NCBI GenBank assembly: GCA_003220985.1
Contig: QHTY01000176.1
Location: forward strand, 14,287-24,681
Source: Gemmatimonadota bacterium
GTDB taxonomy: Bacteria; Gemmatimonadota; Gemmatimonadetes; Gemmatimonadales; GWC2-71-9
Reading direction: 5' to 3'
DNA: 10,395 bases
Part shown: positions 1-6,731 of the stretch, piece after piece
Layout of the letters: each line of letters opens with the position of its first letter
Numbering within the stretch: the first letter of the stretch is position 1
Position numbers and translations under genes: made by a program
The notes under the pieces: generated by a model
The model's database searches: none
Told to the model about the DNA's origin: nothing
The model's input: only the letters and a program-made list of their open reading frames with translations

Positions 1-778
1 CATTGGCGACGTAGATGTCGGGGCAGCCGTCGAGATTGAAGTCGCTCACGACCACGCCGAGACCGAAACCTTCCACACCACCATAGATGCCGGCGGCGGC
101 GCTGACGTCCACGAAGTGCCCGCGGTCGTTGCGATATAGGCGATCGCCCGCTTTGGCGTTGCGCACCAGGCGGCTGGTGCTGGCACTCGCGGCTCGCTCC
201 GTGAGCGTGGAGCTGTTCAGCAGGTACATGTCGAGGTCGCCATCGCCGTCGTAGTCGAAGAACGCGGCCTGGGTCGAGTAGCCGGCGAAGTCGAGGCCGT
301 ACTCGGCGGTGCGATCGGTGAACGTGCCGTCGCCGTTGTTGATGTACAGCACGTTCCGGCCCCCCCCCGGCATGCCGAGGGAGTTCACGCCGGAGACGAA
401 GATGTCGAGCCGCCCGTCGCCGTTGACGTCGGCCATCGTGACGCCGCTCTTCCATCCGACCGAATCGGCGACGCCGGCGCGGGCCGTGATATCCTCGAAG
501 CGGAAGTGTCCCAAGTTGCGGTAGAGCCGATTTCGGCCCAGGTTCGAGCTGAAGTAGAGGTCGATCAAGCCGTCGCCATCGATGTCTCCCGCTGCGACAC
601 CGCCGCCATTGTAGAAGTACAGATAGTTGACGATGTTGACCGCGGAATCTTCCGGGAGTGTATTGGCGAACGTGACGCCGCTCGACTCCGGCGCAACGGC
701 CGTGAATAGCGGCGGCGCGGGGGCGGGGGTCGCGCGACAGGCCGCAAGCGCGACAGTGAGCGCAAAGAGTCTTCGCAA
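1..778 (-). CDS. FG-GAP/VCBS repeat lipoprotein, CRTAC1-like (N-terminal part; runs off the left edge)
   Basis: Reading the minus strand from 778 gives an open frame of about 259 codons with no stop before the window edge, so the C-terminus is missing. The chosen TTG start gives MRRLFALTVALAAC, a compact lipoprotein signal with an LAAC lipobox at Cys14, followed by an Ala/Pro-rich linker. The mature part has a conserved-looking opening (ESSGVTFAN) and then calcium-binding FG-GAP loops: DIDGDGLID near residues 65-73, DVNGDGRLD near 117-125, DYDGDGDLD near 175-183 and DFNLDGCPD near 245-253. Between them are blade strands such as NRLYRN and NVLYINN. Such proteins form beta-propellers outside the inner membrane; their role is usually unknown, and a C-terminal ASPIC/UnbV domain is expected but not visible. 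A GTG at 823 in the same frame has a weak GAAGAG upstream, but it would overlap the divergent gene and give a less typical signal peptide. Confidence 0.88.
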   Translation of the reverse strand, partial: MRRLFALTVALAACRATPAPAPPLFTAVAPESSGVTFANTLPEDSAVNIVNYLYFYNGGGVAAGDIDGDGLIDLYFSSNLGRNRLYRNLGHFRFEDITARAGVADSVGWKSGVTMADVNGDGRLDIFVSGVNSLGMPGGGRNVLYINNGDGTFTDRTAEYGLDFAGYSTQAAFFDYDGDGDLDMYLLNSSTLTERAASASTSRLVRNAKAGDRLYRNDRGHFVDVSAAAGIYGGVEGFGLGVVVSDFNLDGCPDIYVAN

Positions 779-794
779 GGGGCGCCAGTATAGC

Positions 795-3700
795 GTGAAA
801 ACTTTCAGCTCGCTCGGGCTCACGTTGCTCTTCGTCACGTTGGGCTGCCGTGAGAAGCCGATCGATCAGGGCGCGCTGATCACGGCCCGGACGGTCGGTC
901 TCGACGATTTGCAGCGCGGACGTCTCGATGAAGCCGAGCGGGAGTTCAAGCGAGTGATCGCGATCGCCCCGCGTGAACCGCTCGGGTACGCCAACCTGGG
1001 GCTCACCTACCTGCGCGCCGGTCGCTTTGGCGAGGCGGAGTCCCAGCTCGAGCGGGCGCGACGGCTCGATACCGCGAATGTGGACGTCGTGCTAACCCTC
1101 ACGAAGCTCTATTCCCTAACCAATCGGTCGGCGGAGGCCCACCAGCTGCTGACGCCGTTCGCAACAGATCCACGAGCGCTGTACGCGCTTGCCGAGCTCG
1201 AGCGCGAGAGCGGAGACAGCGGCCAGCACCGCTACGCGATGCGCCTCGGCCAGGTACAGGGGCGCGCCCCGGCCAATCTCGCCGTGCGGCTTCAGCTCGC
1301 CGACGTGTGGCTGACCCTCGGCCAGGCCGACAGCACGCTCCGGTATCTCGAGGCCTTCCGCCAACTGCGTCCGGAGCCCCCGCGGGAGGCAAAGCCGCAC
1401 CTCAACGCAGCAATTCAGGAGCTAGGAGCCAGGAACCTGGGTGTCGCGCGAGCCGAATTCGATCGATTCCTCCGCCTCATGGAGGTCACCGCGCCCTACC
1501 AGGCGGCGCTCGCCAAGGTGAGCTGGACCGAGGGTCCGCTGGTTGGTCGGCCGGTGATTGCCTTCAATCCGGCATCGCTCATCACGATGCGCGGCATCGC
1601 GCCCGCCGCCGACAGCGTCATCCACTTCACCGACGTGACAACCGAGACCGGCCTACCGGACGTCGGTGCCGCCCCCACGGCGCTCGCGCTGGGCGACGGC
1701 GACGGCGAAGACATTCTGCTCGTCGCGTCGCCTCAAGTCCGGCTCTACACGTTGCGCAAGGGTTTCGTCGCCGACGCGGGAACTCGCATGGCCCTGCCTC
1801 TGCCGGTCGGTGCCGTCAGCGCGACGTTCGCCGACTACGACAACGACGGCTGGCTCGACGTGTTCGTGATCGGGACCGACGGACGCGGCTATCTGTTGCA
1901 CAACCGTGACGGCAAGCAGTTCGAGGATGTCACGAAGACGGCGGGCGTGAGTGACGTGGACGGCGCGCGCCGCGCCCTGTTCGTCGACCTCGATCACGAT
2001 GGCGATTTGGATCTGCTCCTCGTGGGCGGCAAGTCGCTCGCCGTCTACCGCAACAACCTCGACGGCACGTTCACCCTGGCGCCGAACGCGGATGGGATCG
2101 TCCAGGGTGGAACCGACGCCGTCTTCGGCGACCTGGATGACGACGGGCGCACCGACGTGTTCGTCGCGAGTGAGGCAGGTCTCGACGGTCTGTTTCACAA
2201 CGACGGCGTCCGCGGCTTCACGCGCACGGCCGACACGATCCGCGGTAACGGTCCGGTGGCCATTGGCGACTACGACAACGACGGCGCGCTGGACCTGTTC
2301 GTCGCCGGGAGCGGCCTCTGGCACAACGATGGGAGGGGCAGGTTCGCACGTGATGGCCGCTCCCTGGCCGTGCTCGAGCGCATCCGCGCGATCTCCCCCA
2401 GCGCGGTGACGTTCGTAGACTACGACAACGATGGCTGGGTCGACCTGCTGGTGACCGGCGCGCACGGCGCTGCGCTGTTTCACAACGATCGCGCAGGCAG
2501 ATTCCACGATGGCAGCGCCGCGCTGCCGCCCGACGTACGGCGCGATTCCATCGGACCAGTGCTCGTCGCCGACCTCGATGGTGACGGCGACCAGGACATC
2601 CTTTTCGGGGACCGCACCGGTGTGCACCTCTTGCGCAACGACGGCGGCAATGCCCACCTCGGCATGCAGGTGCAGCTCACGGCACTCCGCGCCGGCAGCG
2701 GCAAGAACAACACGTTCGGTATCGGCTCGCGGCTCGAGGTTCGGGCCGGGGAGCTCTACCAGACACGCGTCGTGACCGGTCGCGTGACCCCCTTTGGCCT
2801 GGGCAGCCACTTCAAGGCCGATGTGCTGCGCGTGCAGTGGACGAACGGCGTCCCGCAGACGATCTACTTCCCGGGCACAGATCAAGACGTGCTCGAGCTG
2901 CAGCAGCTCAAGGGCTCATGCGCTTTCCTTTATACATGGGACGGTACGCACTTCCGCTTCATCACCGATATCATGTGGCAGAGCGCACTGGGGATGCCGG
3001 TGGGGATCATCGGGAGTCAGGAGTCAGGAGCCGGGAGCCGGGGAGTGATCGCCTATGCGCCAGCGGGCGCGTCGCTCGAGTACGTGCGGATCCCCGGCGA
3101 GGCGCTGCAGCCGCGGAATGGCCGCTACGTCATCCAGGTCACTGAGGAGCTGTGGGAGACCGCGTACCTCGATCAGCTGCGCCTAGTGGCGGTCGATCAT
3201 CCGGACTCCGTGGAAATCTTCGTCGATGAGCGGTTCCCGCCGTCGTCCACCGCGAATCAATTGCGCCTGTTCCCGGTGACTCACCCGCGGCCGCTGTTGT
3301 CGGCCGTCGATCAGCATGGTCGCGACGTGCTCGCTGACCTGCGCGATCACGACTTTCGCTACGTGTCGGGATTCACACCGGCGGCCTATCAAGGACTCAC
3401 CGAGCCCCATGCGCTGATCCTCGATCTCGACGCGGCCGCCGGCGCCCCAGGCACGTTGCTCATGCTGCGCGGGTGGATCTTCCCATCCGATGCGAGTATC
3501 AACGTCGCCTTGTCACAGCAGCAGAAGGTGCGCGCAGAGCTGCCGATGCTCGAGGTGCGCGACGCGCAGGGTCGCTGGATCTCGCGAGGTAGCGTCGGCT
3601 TCCCGGCGGGCAAAGACAAGACGATGGTGATCGATCTGGCCGGCATCTTCCCGACGCGGGACCATCATGTCCGCATCCGGACCAATCTGCAGATCTATTG

Positions 3701-4286
3701 GGACCAGGCGTTCGTGGCGGAGGAGCTTGGAGTCAGGAGCCAGGATCTTGGGACGTACATCCCTGGCTCCCGGCTCCTGGCTCCTGACTCCAAGTTCCTG
3801 GCTCCCGTCTCCGGGCTCCTGCATTACCGCGGCTTCTCGCGGATGTACCGGCGCGGCGGGCGGTATGGCCCGCATTGGTTCGACTACGACCACGTGACGA
3901 CCGAGTCGCCGTGGCGTCCGATCACCGGCGCCGCGACGCGGTTCGGGGACGTCACCCCGCTGCTCGACGACCCCGACGATCAATACGTCGTCATGGTACC
4001 CGGAGATGAGACAACCGTGGAGTTCGAGGGCAAATCGCTGACCGCTCGGCCGCCCGGATGGACGCGGACGTTCTTCCTTTATTCTGACGGCTGGATCAAG
4101 GACTCGGACTTGAACACGGCGGACGGCACCACGGTCGGGCCGCTACCCTACCACGCGATCAGGTCGTACCCATACGCGCCTGGCGACGCATACCCGGCCG
4201 ATTCCGCGCGGCAGCGTTACCTGCGGGAGTACAATACGCGGATCATTAGGCCCCCGCCCCGCCCCGGAGCGCGGGAAGAGCGTTGA
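795..4286 (+). CDS. Large TPR + FG-GAP/VCBS + ASPIC/UnbV exported protein (CRTAC1 family-like)
   Basis: The protein is about 1163 residues. The GTG at 795 is chosen because it gives a short basic start and hydrophobic stretch ending in VTLGC (Cys18, an imperfect lipobox), with AAGGGG 12 bases upstream. The frame is open further upstream, but there it is only antisense to the neighbouring lipoprotein gene. Residues about 30-130 carry TPR-like helices (YANLGLTYLRAGRFGEAE). Six FG-GAP loops follow, near residues 346, 396, 445, 491, 541 and 592 (for example DYDNDGWLD and DLDGDGDQD), with a degenerate one near 298. The ASPIC/UnbV-like part spans about 622-700. The long C-terminal region starts near KGSCAFLYTWDG and includes VDHPDSVEIFVDERF and a final KDSDLNT...PLPYH segment, which I recall as conserved in large proteins of this kind. 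Likely role: envelope or secreted binding scaffold; the ligand is unknown. Three heptanucleotide-repeat patches are translated within it. The 3' end overlaps the convergent flavoprotein gene by 41 bp. Confidence 0.93.
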   Translation: MKTFSSLGLTLLFVTLGCREKPIDQGALITARTVGLDDLQRGRLDEAEREFKRVIAIAPREPLGYANLGLTYLRAGRFGEAESQLERARRLDTANVDVVLTLTKLYSLTNRSAEAHQLLTPFATDPRALYALAELERESGDSGQHRYAMRLGQVQGRAPANLAVRLQLADVWLTLGQADSTLRYLEAFRQLRPEPPREAKPHLNAAIQELGARNLGVARAEFDRFLRLMEVTAPYQAALAKVSWTEGPLVGRPVIAFNPASLITMRGIAPAADSVIHFTDVTTETGLPDVGAAPTALALGDGDGEDILLVASPQVRLYTLRKGFVADAGTRMALPLPVGAVSATFADYDNDGWLDVFVIGTDGRGYLLHNRDGKQFEDVTKTAGVSDVDGARRALFVDLDHDGDLDLLLVGGKSLAVYRNNLDGTFTLAPNADGIVQGGTDAVFGDLDDDGRTDVFVASEAGLDGLFHNDGVRGFTRTADTIRGNGPVAIGDYDNDGALDLFVAGSGLWHNDGRGRFARDGRSLAVLERIRAISPSAVTFVDYDNDGWVDLLVTGAHGAALFHNDRAGRFHDGSAALPPDVRRDSIGPVLVADLDGDGDQDILFGDRTGVHLLRNDGGNAHLGMQVQLTALRAGSGKNNTFGIGSRLEVRAGELYQTRVVTGRVTPFGLGSHFKADVLRVQWTNGVPQTIYFPGTDQDVLELQQLKGSCAFLYTWDGTHFRFITDIMWQSALGMPVGIIGSQESGAGSRGVIAYAPAGASLEYVRIPGEALQPRNGRYVIQVTEELWETAYLDQLRLVAVDHPDSVEIFVDERFPPSSTANQLRLFPVTHPRPLLSAVDQHGRDVLADLRDHDFRYVSGFTPAAYQGLTEPHALILDLDAAAGAPGTLLMLRGWIFPSDASINVALSQQQKVRAELPMLEVRDAQGRWISRGSVGFPAGKDKTMVIDLAGIFPTRDHHVRIRTNLQIYWDQAFVAEELGVRSQDLGTYIPGSRLLAPDSKFLAPVSGLLHYRGFSRMYRRGGRYGPHWFDYDHVTTESPWRPITGAATRFGDVTPLLDDPDDQYVVMVPGDETTVEFEGKSLTARPPGWTRTFFLYSDGWIKDSDLNTADGTTVGPLPYHAIRSYPYAPGDAYPADSARQRYLREYNTRIIRPPPRPGAREER
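1417..1437 (+). repeat. Heptanucleotide repeat, degenerate 3-unit copy
   Basis: Three consecutive 7-base units, AGGAGCT, AGGAGCC and AGGAACC, lie inside the TPR/FG-GAP gene and encode the QELGARNLG stretch. It is the most diverged of four sites sharing the RGGAGYC unit. The match to the other sites is clear, but at three units chance similarity cannot be fully excluded. Confidence 0.55.
3012..3045 (+). repeat. Heptanucleotide tandem repeat, 4 units plus a partial unit
   Basis: The units GGGAGTC, AGGAGTC, AGGAGCC and GGGAGCC follow each other without gaps (3012-3039), then GGGGAG. In the TPR/FG-GAP frame they read GSQESGAGSRG. This falls between the ALGMPVGI segment and the LEYVRIPGEAL segment, so it looks like an in-frame loop insertion in an otherwise conserved region. 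Confidence 0.85.
3726..3820 (+). repeat. Heptanucleotide repeats in both orientations with a 19-bp perfect inverted repeat
   Basis: The left part (3728-3748) has units TGGAGTC, AGGAGCC and AGGATCT. The right part (3765-3820) has eight units of the complementary type: GGCTCCC, GGCTCCT, GGCTCCT, GACTCCA, AGTTCCT, GGCTCCC, GTCTCCG and GGCTCCT. Positions 3726-3744 are the exact reverse complement of 3776-3794 (19 of 19), with a 31-base loop that holds a smaller GGGA/TCCC stem (3750-3753 with 3760-3763). The whole element is translated in frame (ELGVRSQDLG...SRLLAPDSKFLAPVSGLL) without a stop, between the IYWDQAF and HYRGFSR segments. Confidence 0.88.
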
Positions 4287-5766
4287 TCAGCGATTCCCGG
4301 CTCATGCCCAGCACGCCGTGCCGTGCGACGAGCACATCGAGATCGACGGGATAGTGGTGATGCGCGGCGGGGTTGGCGAGCCCGCAGACATTTCTCGGCG
4401 CGATGGCCTTCCGCACCCATTTGACGAACATGCGGCGATCGTCGGGCGTGCGAACGTGCCGCAAGCGGCGCAGGCTGGCCCGCGGCAACCCACCAAGCTG
4501 TGGATCGCCCACACCGAGGAATCCCGACCACGCGTTGTCTTGCTGCAGACGTTGGCGGATCTCTGCAAATGAAACAGCCGCGAAATAGATCATCGCGTGG
4601 GCGGCGAAGAGATCAAAGCGAGCCATCGCGTGGTATGCTCCCGCGACGAGCGTATCGATCTGATCGGCCTCATGGCTCAACGCGGCGTCATAACGAGCAA
4701 GGTCCTGCTCGGTCGGCCCCCCCTCCTTCTCGAAGAGAAGACCCAGTCGCTCGATCGCGCGCAGACTCCACGCAATGCCCGTCGAGAAGAGCGGATCCAC
4801 GAACGCGTAGGCATGAGGCAGCATTGCCCAGCCTGTACCGGCCGCGCGGGTCAGGCGGTGCTGAATCCGGGGCTTGTAGGCGAGGGGCATGAGTGGTTTC
4901 GCGTTCCCAAAGAGCGCACCGATCGTGGGATAGCGGCGGAGCAGGTGCTCCCACATTTGCTCCGGTGACCCTGGCACTCTATCCCTGAGCAAGAACCCGG
5001 CACTGGTGACGCCGTGGTCGAAGCGCAGAGAGTACATCCACCCTTCATCTATAATGTGGTGCACTGCCGCCCAGTCGTCGGGATAGGGGCCTGCTGGGAG
5101 ACCCGGCACCACGTCGGGGAACAGGCGCACGCCGTCGAAATGGCTGAACAGGAGGCCGGCGTGCGTGTGCATCCGGTGCAGGGCCGAGGGGATCGCCAGC
5201 TGGTGAGCCATAAAGCCGCCGGGTCCCGAGGCGTCCACCACGAACTCAGCTCGCAGCGCCTGCAGCAGGTCGGCTGTCACGACGGTCCGATCGCGGTACT
5301 CCACACCAGCCGCCACCGCCGCGCGCACGAAGTGATGGTCCACGTCGGCGCGGAGCCAGTGGGTGTCGGCGATCTGGTCGTTCGGGCTCGCGGCGACCAG
5401 CAGCCGCTCGGTGCGTGAGCCGTCCCGAGCGAACGGGCGTCCGGCGTGATGGCGAAAGAACGTAAATCCGCGTTTCAGCCCGCGGCGCAGTTCGGGGAAG
5501 CGTGCGACCCAGCGGCCGTGCGCGGCGAGGTCGTAGCAATCATCCAGACCGTAGCGCCGGGAGAGCCGCTCGAGCGCGAGATTCGCCAGCGGCGTACTCG
5601 ACTCGCCGATCGCGAAGCGCGGGTGGGTCCCGCGCTCGAGCAGTACGACGTCATGCCCCTGGACGGCGAGGATGCGCGCGAGCAGCGAGCCGGCGAAACC
5701 GCTCCCGACAATCGCTACGCGCACGCGGGACAGGAGCCGGGAGCCGGGAGTCGGGAGCCGGTGCAT
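4246..5766 (-). CDS. Halogenase-like FAD-dependent oxidoreductase
   Basis: The product is 506 residues from the ATG at 5766. A GTG at 5724 would start at VRVAIVG and drop 14 residues encoded by the heptamer repeat; either is possible and neither has a strong ribosome site. A Rossmann FAD-binding motif (VGSGFAGS, residues 20-27) is followed by LLERGTHPRFAIGESSTPL (43-60), the opening typical of flavin-dependent tryptophan-halogenase-like proteins. VVDASGPGG (176-184) and DPLFSTGIAWSL (324-335) are further flavoprotein hallmarks. Lys98 in GLKRGFTFF sits where halogenases carry their catalytic lysine. The halogenase WxWxIP motif is replaced by WMYSLR (243-248), so halogenation is doubtful and hydroxylation or dehydrogenation is equally likely. 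It would use FAD and probably a reductase partner. It is the last gene of the four-gene block. No membrane segment is evident; substrate unknown. Confidence 0.92.
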   Translation of the reverse strand: MHRLPTPGSRLLSRVRVAIVGSGFAGSLLARILAVQGHDVVLLERGTHPRFAIGESSTPLANLALERLSRRYGLDDCYDLAAHGRWVARFPELRRGLKRGFTFFRHHAGRPFARDGSRTERLLVAASPNDQIADTHWLRADVDHHFVRAAVAAGVEYRDRTVVTADLLQALRAEFVVDASGPGGFMAHQLAIPSALHRMHTHAGLLFSHFDGVRLFPDVVPGLPAGPYPDDWAAVHHIIDEGWMYSLRFDHGVTSAGFLLRDRVPGSPEQMWEHLLRRYPTIGALFGNAKPLMPLAYKPRIQHRLTRAAGTGWAMLPHAYAFVDPLFSTGIAWSLRAIERLGLLFEKEGGPTEQDLARYDAALSHEADQIDTLVAGAYHAMARFDLFAAHAMIYFAAVSFAEIRQRLQQDNAWSGFLGVGDPQLGGLPRASLRRLRHVRTPDDRRMFVKWVRKAIAPRNVCGLANPAAHHHYPVDLDVLVARHGVLGMSRESLINALPALRGGAGA

Positions 5767-6731
5767 AGATTCATCGCCCGGATCCGCGCGACGCGCTGCG
5801 TGCGACAGCCCTCACAAGCGGGCAGTCGGTCGATATCCCAGAGATCCGCGGTCACCACAGCGGACTTGATCCCTCGGCATCGCTCGAGTGCGTGCTCCAG
5901 TTGTGCGAGCGTAGGCGGCACGAAGTCGCCGAGTGCCTCGAGCCGCTCGAGCTCGCCATTGCCGCCGCGCACGGGGATGATCGCAACCCTGCGGGCGCCG
6001 CGTGAGGCCGCGTACTCCACCGTTCGAACAGTCCACTCGATCGATTCCGCGGCTGGGACGTACGGTGCGCCCAGCAGCACGAAGGCGCGGAGGTCGATGT
6101 CGTGATGGGCGAGAAATGCGGCGGCGCTGTCGAAGCGGGGGAGCTCGAGGCGCTTGTTGAGATGGGTGATCGCGACGGGATGAATCGTTTCGAGTCCAAC
6201 CGCGACCTCGAGTCTTCCCGACAAGAGTGCCGCGAATTGGAGTGTCAGTGGTCCGATCATGTTGGCGTGCGATTCAACGGTCACGGTCGCGAACCCTCGC
6301 GCGAGCTCCGCGATGCGAGGCAGATCCTCGGGCGGCACGGCCCGGCGATCGAAAAAGTTGCTCGCGTTGTAGAGCTTCAGTCGTGTGGGAAGCGGCGGCT
6401 CAATTTCCTCCAACGCTCGAGCGAGCTGGATCGGCAACGCGCCAGCGGGTGTGGGACCGTCGAGTGTGTAGCGCCAAAGATCACAGAACGAACAGGTGAA
6501 GGGACACTCGGCGCCGGCGAGAAAGACGGTGACCGCGCGCTCGATACCGCCCGCGGGAGAGCGCTCCTGTTCTACCAGCGCGCCGTGGGCTGTCCACGGA
6601 TCGACGAGGGGTTTCGTCGGCCGCAGCGCCCGGATCCGCGCGTCAGGCGTGGAGGGCGTGGAAATGGCGACGATAGCGCGCCTCGTCGGCGGTGAACAGC
6701 CGAGCCGCGGCGTCAGCCGCGGCCGACCCAT
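5715..6731 (-). CDS. Radical SAM protein
   Basis: The product is 338 residues. The CX3CX2C motif that holds the [4Fe-4S] cluster for SAM cleavage is at Cys76, Cys80 and Cys83 in AECPFTCSFCDLW. The TIM-barrel core follows, with YNASNFFD (121-128), VESH (152-155) and GLET (179-182). The C-terminal part adds Cys306/Cys309 (ACEGC) and Cys334/Cys337 (CPAC), possible ligands for a second cluster or zinc. No B12-binding domain is seen. The overall look recalls the TIGR01210-type radical SAM group, but this is uncertain and the reaction is unknown. ATG 6731 is the only ATG, GTG or TTG found ahead of the conserved core. It lies 89 bp inside the asparagine-synthase-like gene, and the first 30 or so residues look like out-of-frame reading of that gene, so an unusual start further in is possible. 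The 3' end carries the heptamer repeat (GSRLPAPGS) and overlaps the flavoprotein start. Confidence 0.9.
   Translation of the reverse strand: MGRPRLTPRLGCSPPTRRAIVAISTPSTPDARIRALRPTKPLVDPWTAHGALVEQERSPAGGIERAVTVFLAGAECPFTCSFCDLWRYTLDGPTPAGALPIQLARALEEIEPPLPTRLKLYNASNFFDRRAVPPEDLPRIAELARGFATVTVESHANMIGPLTLQFAALLSGRLEVAVGLETIHPVAITHLNKRLELPRFDSAAAFLAHHDIDLRAFVLLGAPYVPAAESIEWTVRTVEYAASRGARRVAIIPVRGGNGELERLEALGDFVPPTLAQLEHALERCRGIKSAVVTADLWDIDRLPACEGCRTQRVARIRAMNLCTGSRLPAPGSCPACA
5732..5759 (+). repeat. Heptanucleotide tandem repeat, 4 units, at a gene junction
   Basis: Four exact-length units, AGGAGCC, GGGAGCC, GGGAGTC and GGGAGCC, are read here on the plus strand. They lie in the overlap of two minus-strand genes: the C-terminal tail of the radical SAM protein (SRLPAPGS) and, in another frame, the N-terminal tail of the flavoprotein (RLPTPGSRLLS) if that gene starts at 5766. 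Confidence 0.87.

Noticed and set aside
309..709. Small plus-strand frames at 309-524 and 506-709
   Set aside because: They lie opposite the FG-GAP lipoprotein coding frame and have no supporting motif or ribosome site.
627..794. Upstream extension of the TPR/FG-GAP gene to TTG 627
   Set aside because: These codons are antisense to the FG-GAP lipoprotein gene, which has clear protein motifs here, and the lipoprotein-like signal begins at 795.
1653..2885. Minus-strand open frame of 410 codons opposite the FG-GAP repeats
   Set aside because: It mirrors the repeated DxDxDG codons (giving VVVV stretches) and shows no domain of its own.
3012..3820. CRISPR array or IS-type element at the repeat sites
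   Set aside because: The units are 7 bases and contiguous without spacers, and no transposase or terminal repeats with target duplication are visible in the window.
5715..6731. Naming the radical SAM protein as an archaeosine, RiPP or B12-dependent enzyme
   Set aside because: Only the cluster motif and general fold are clear. No B12 domain, precursor peptide or tRNA-modification partner is seen, so a specific reaction would be a guess.
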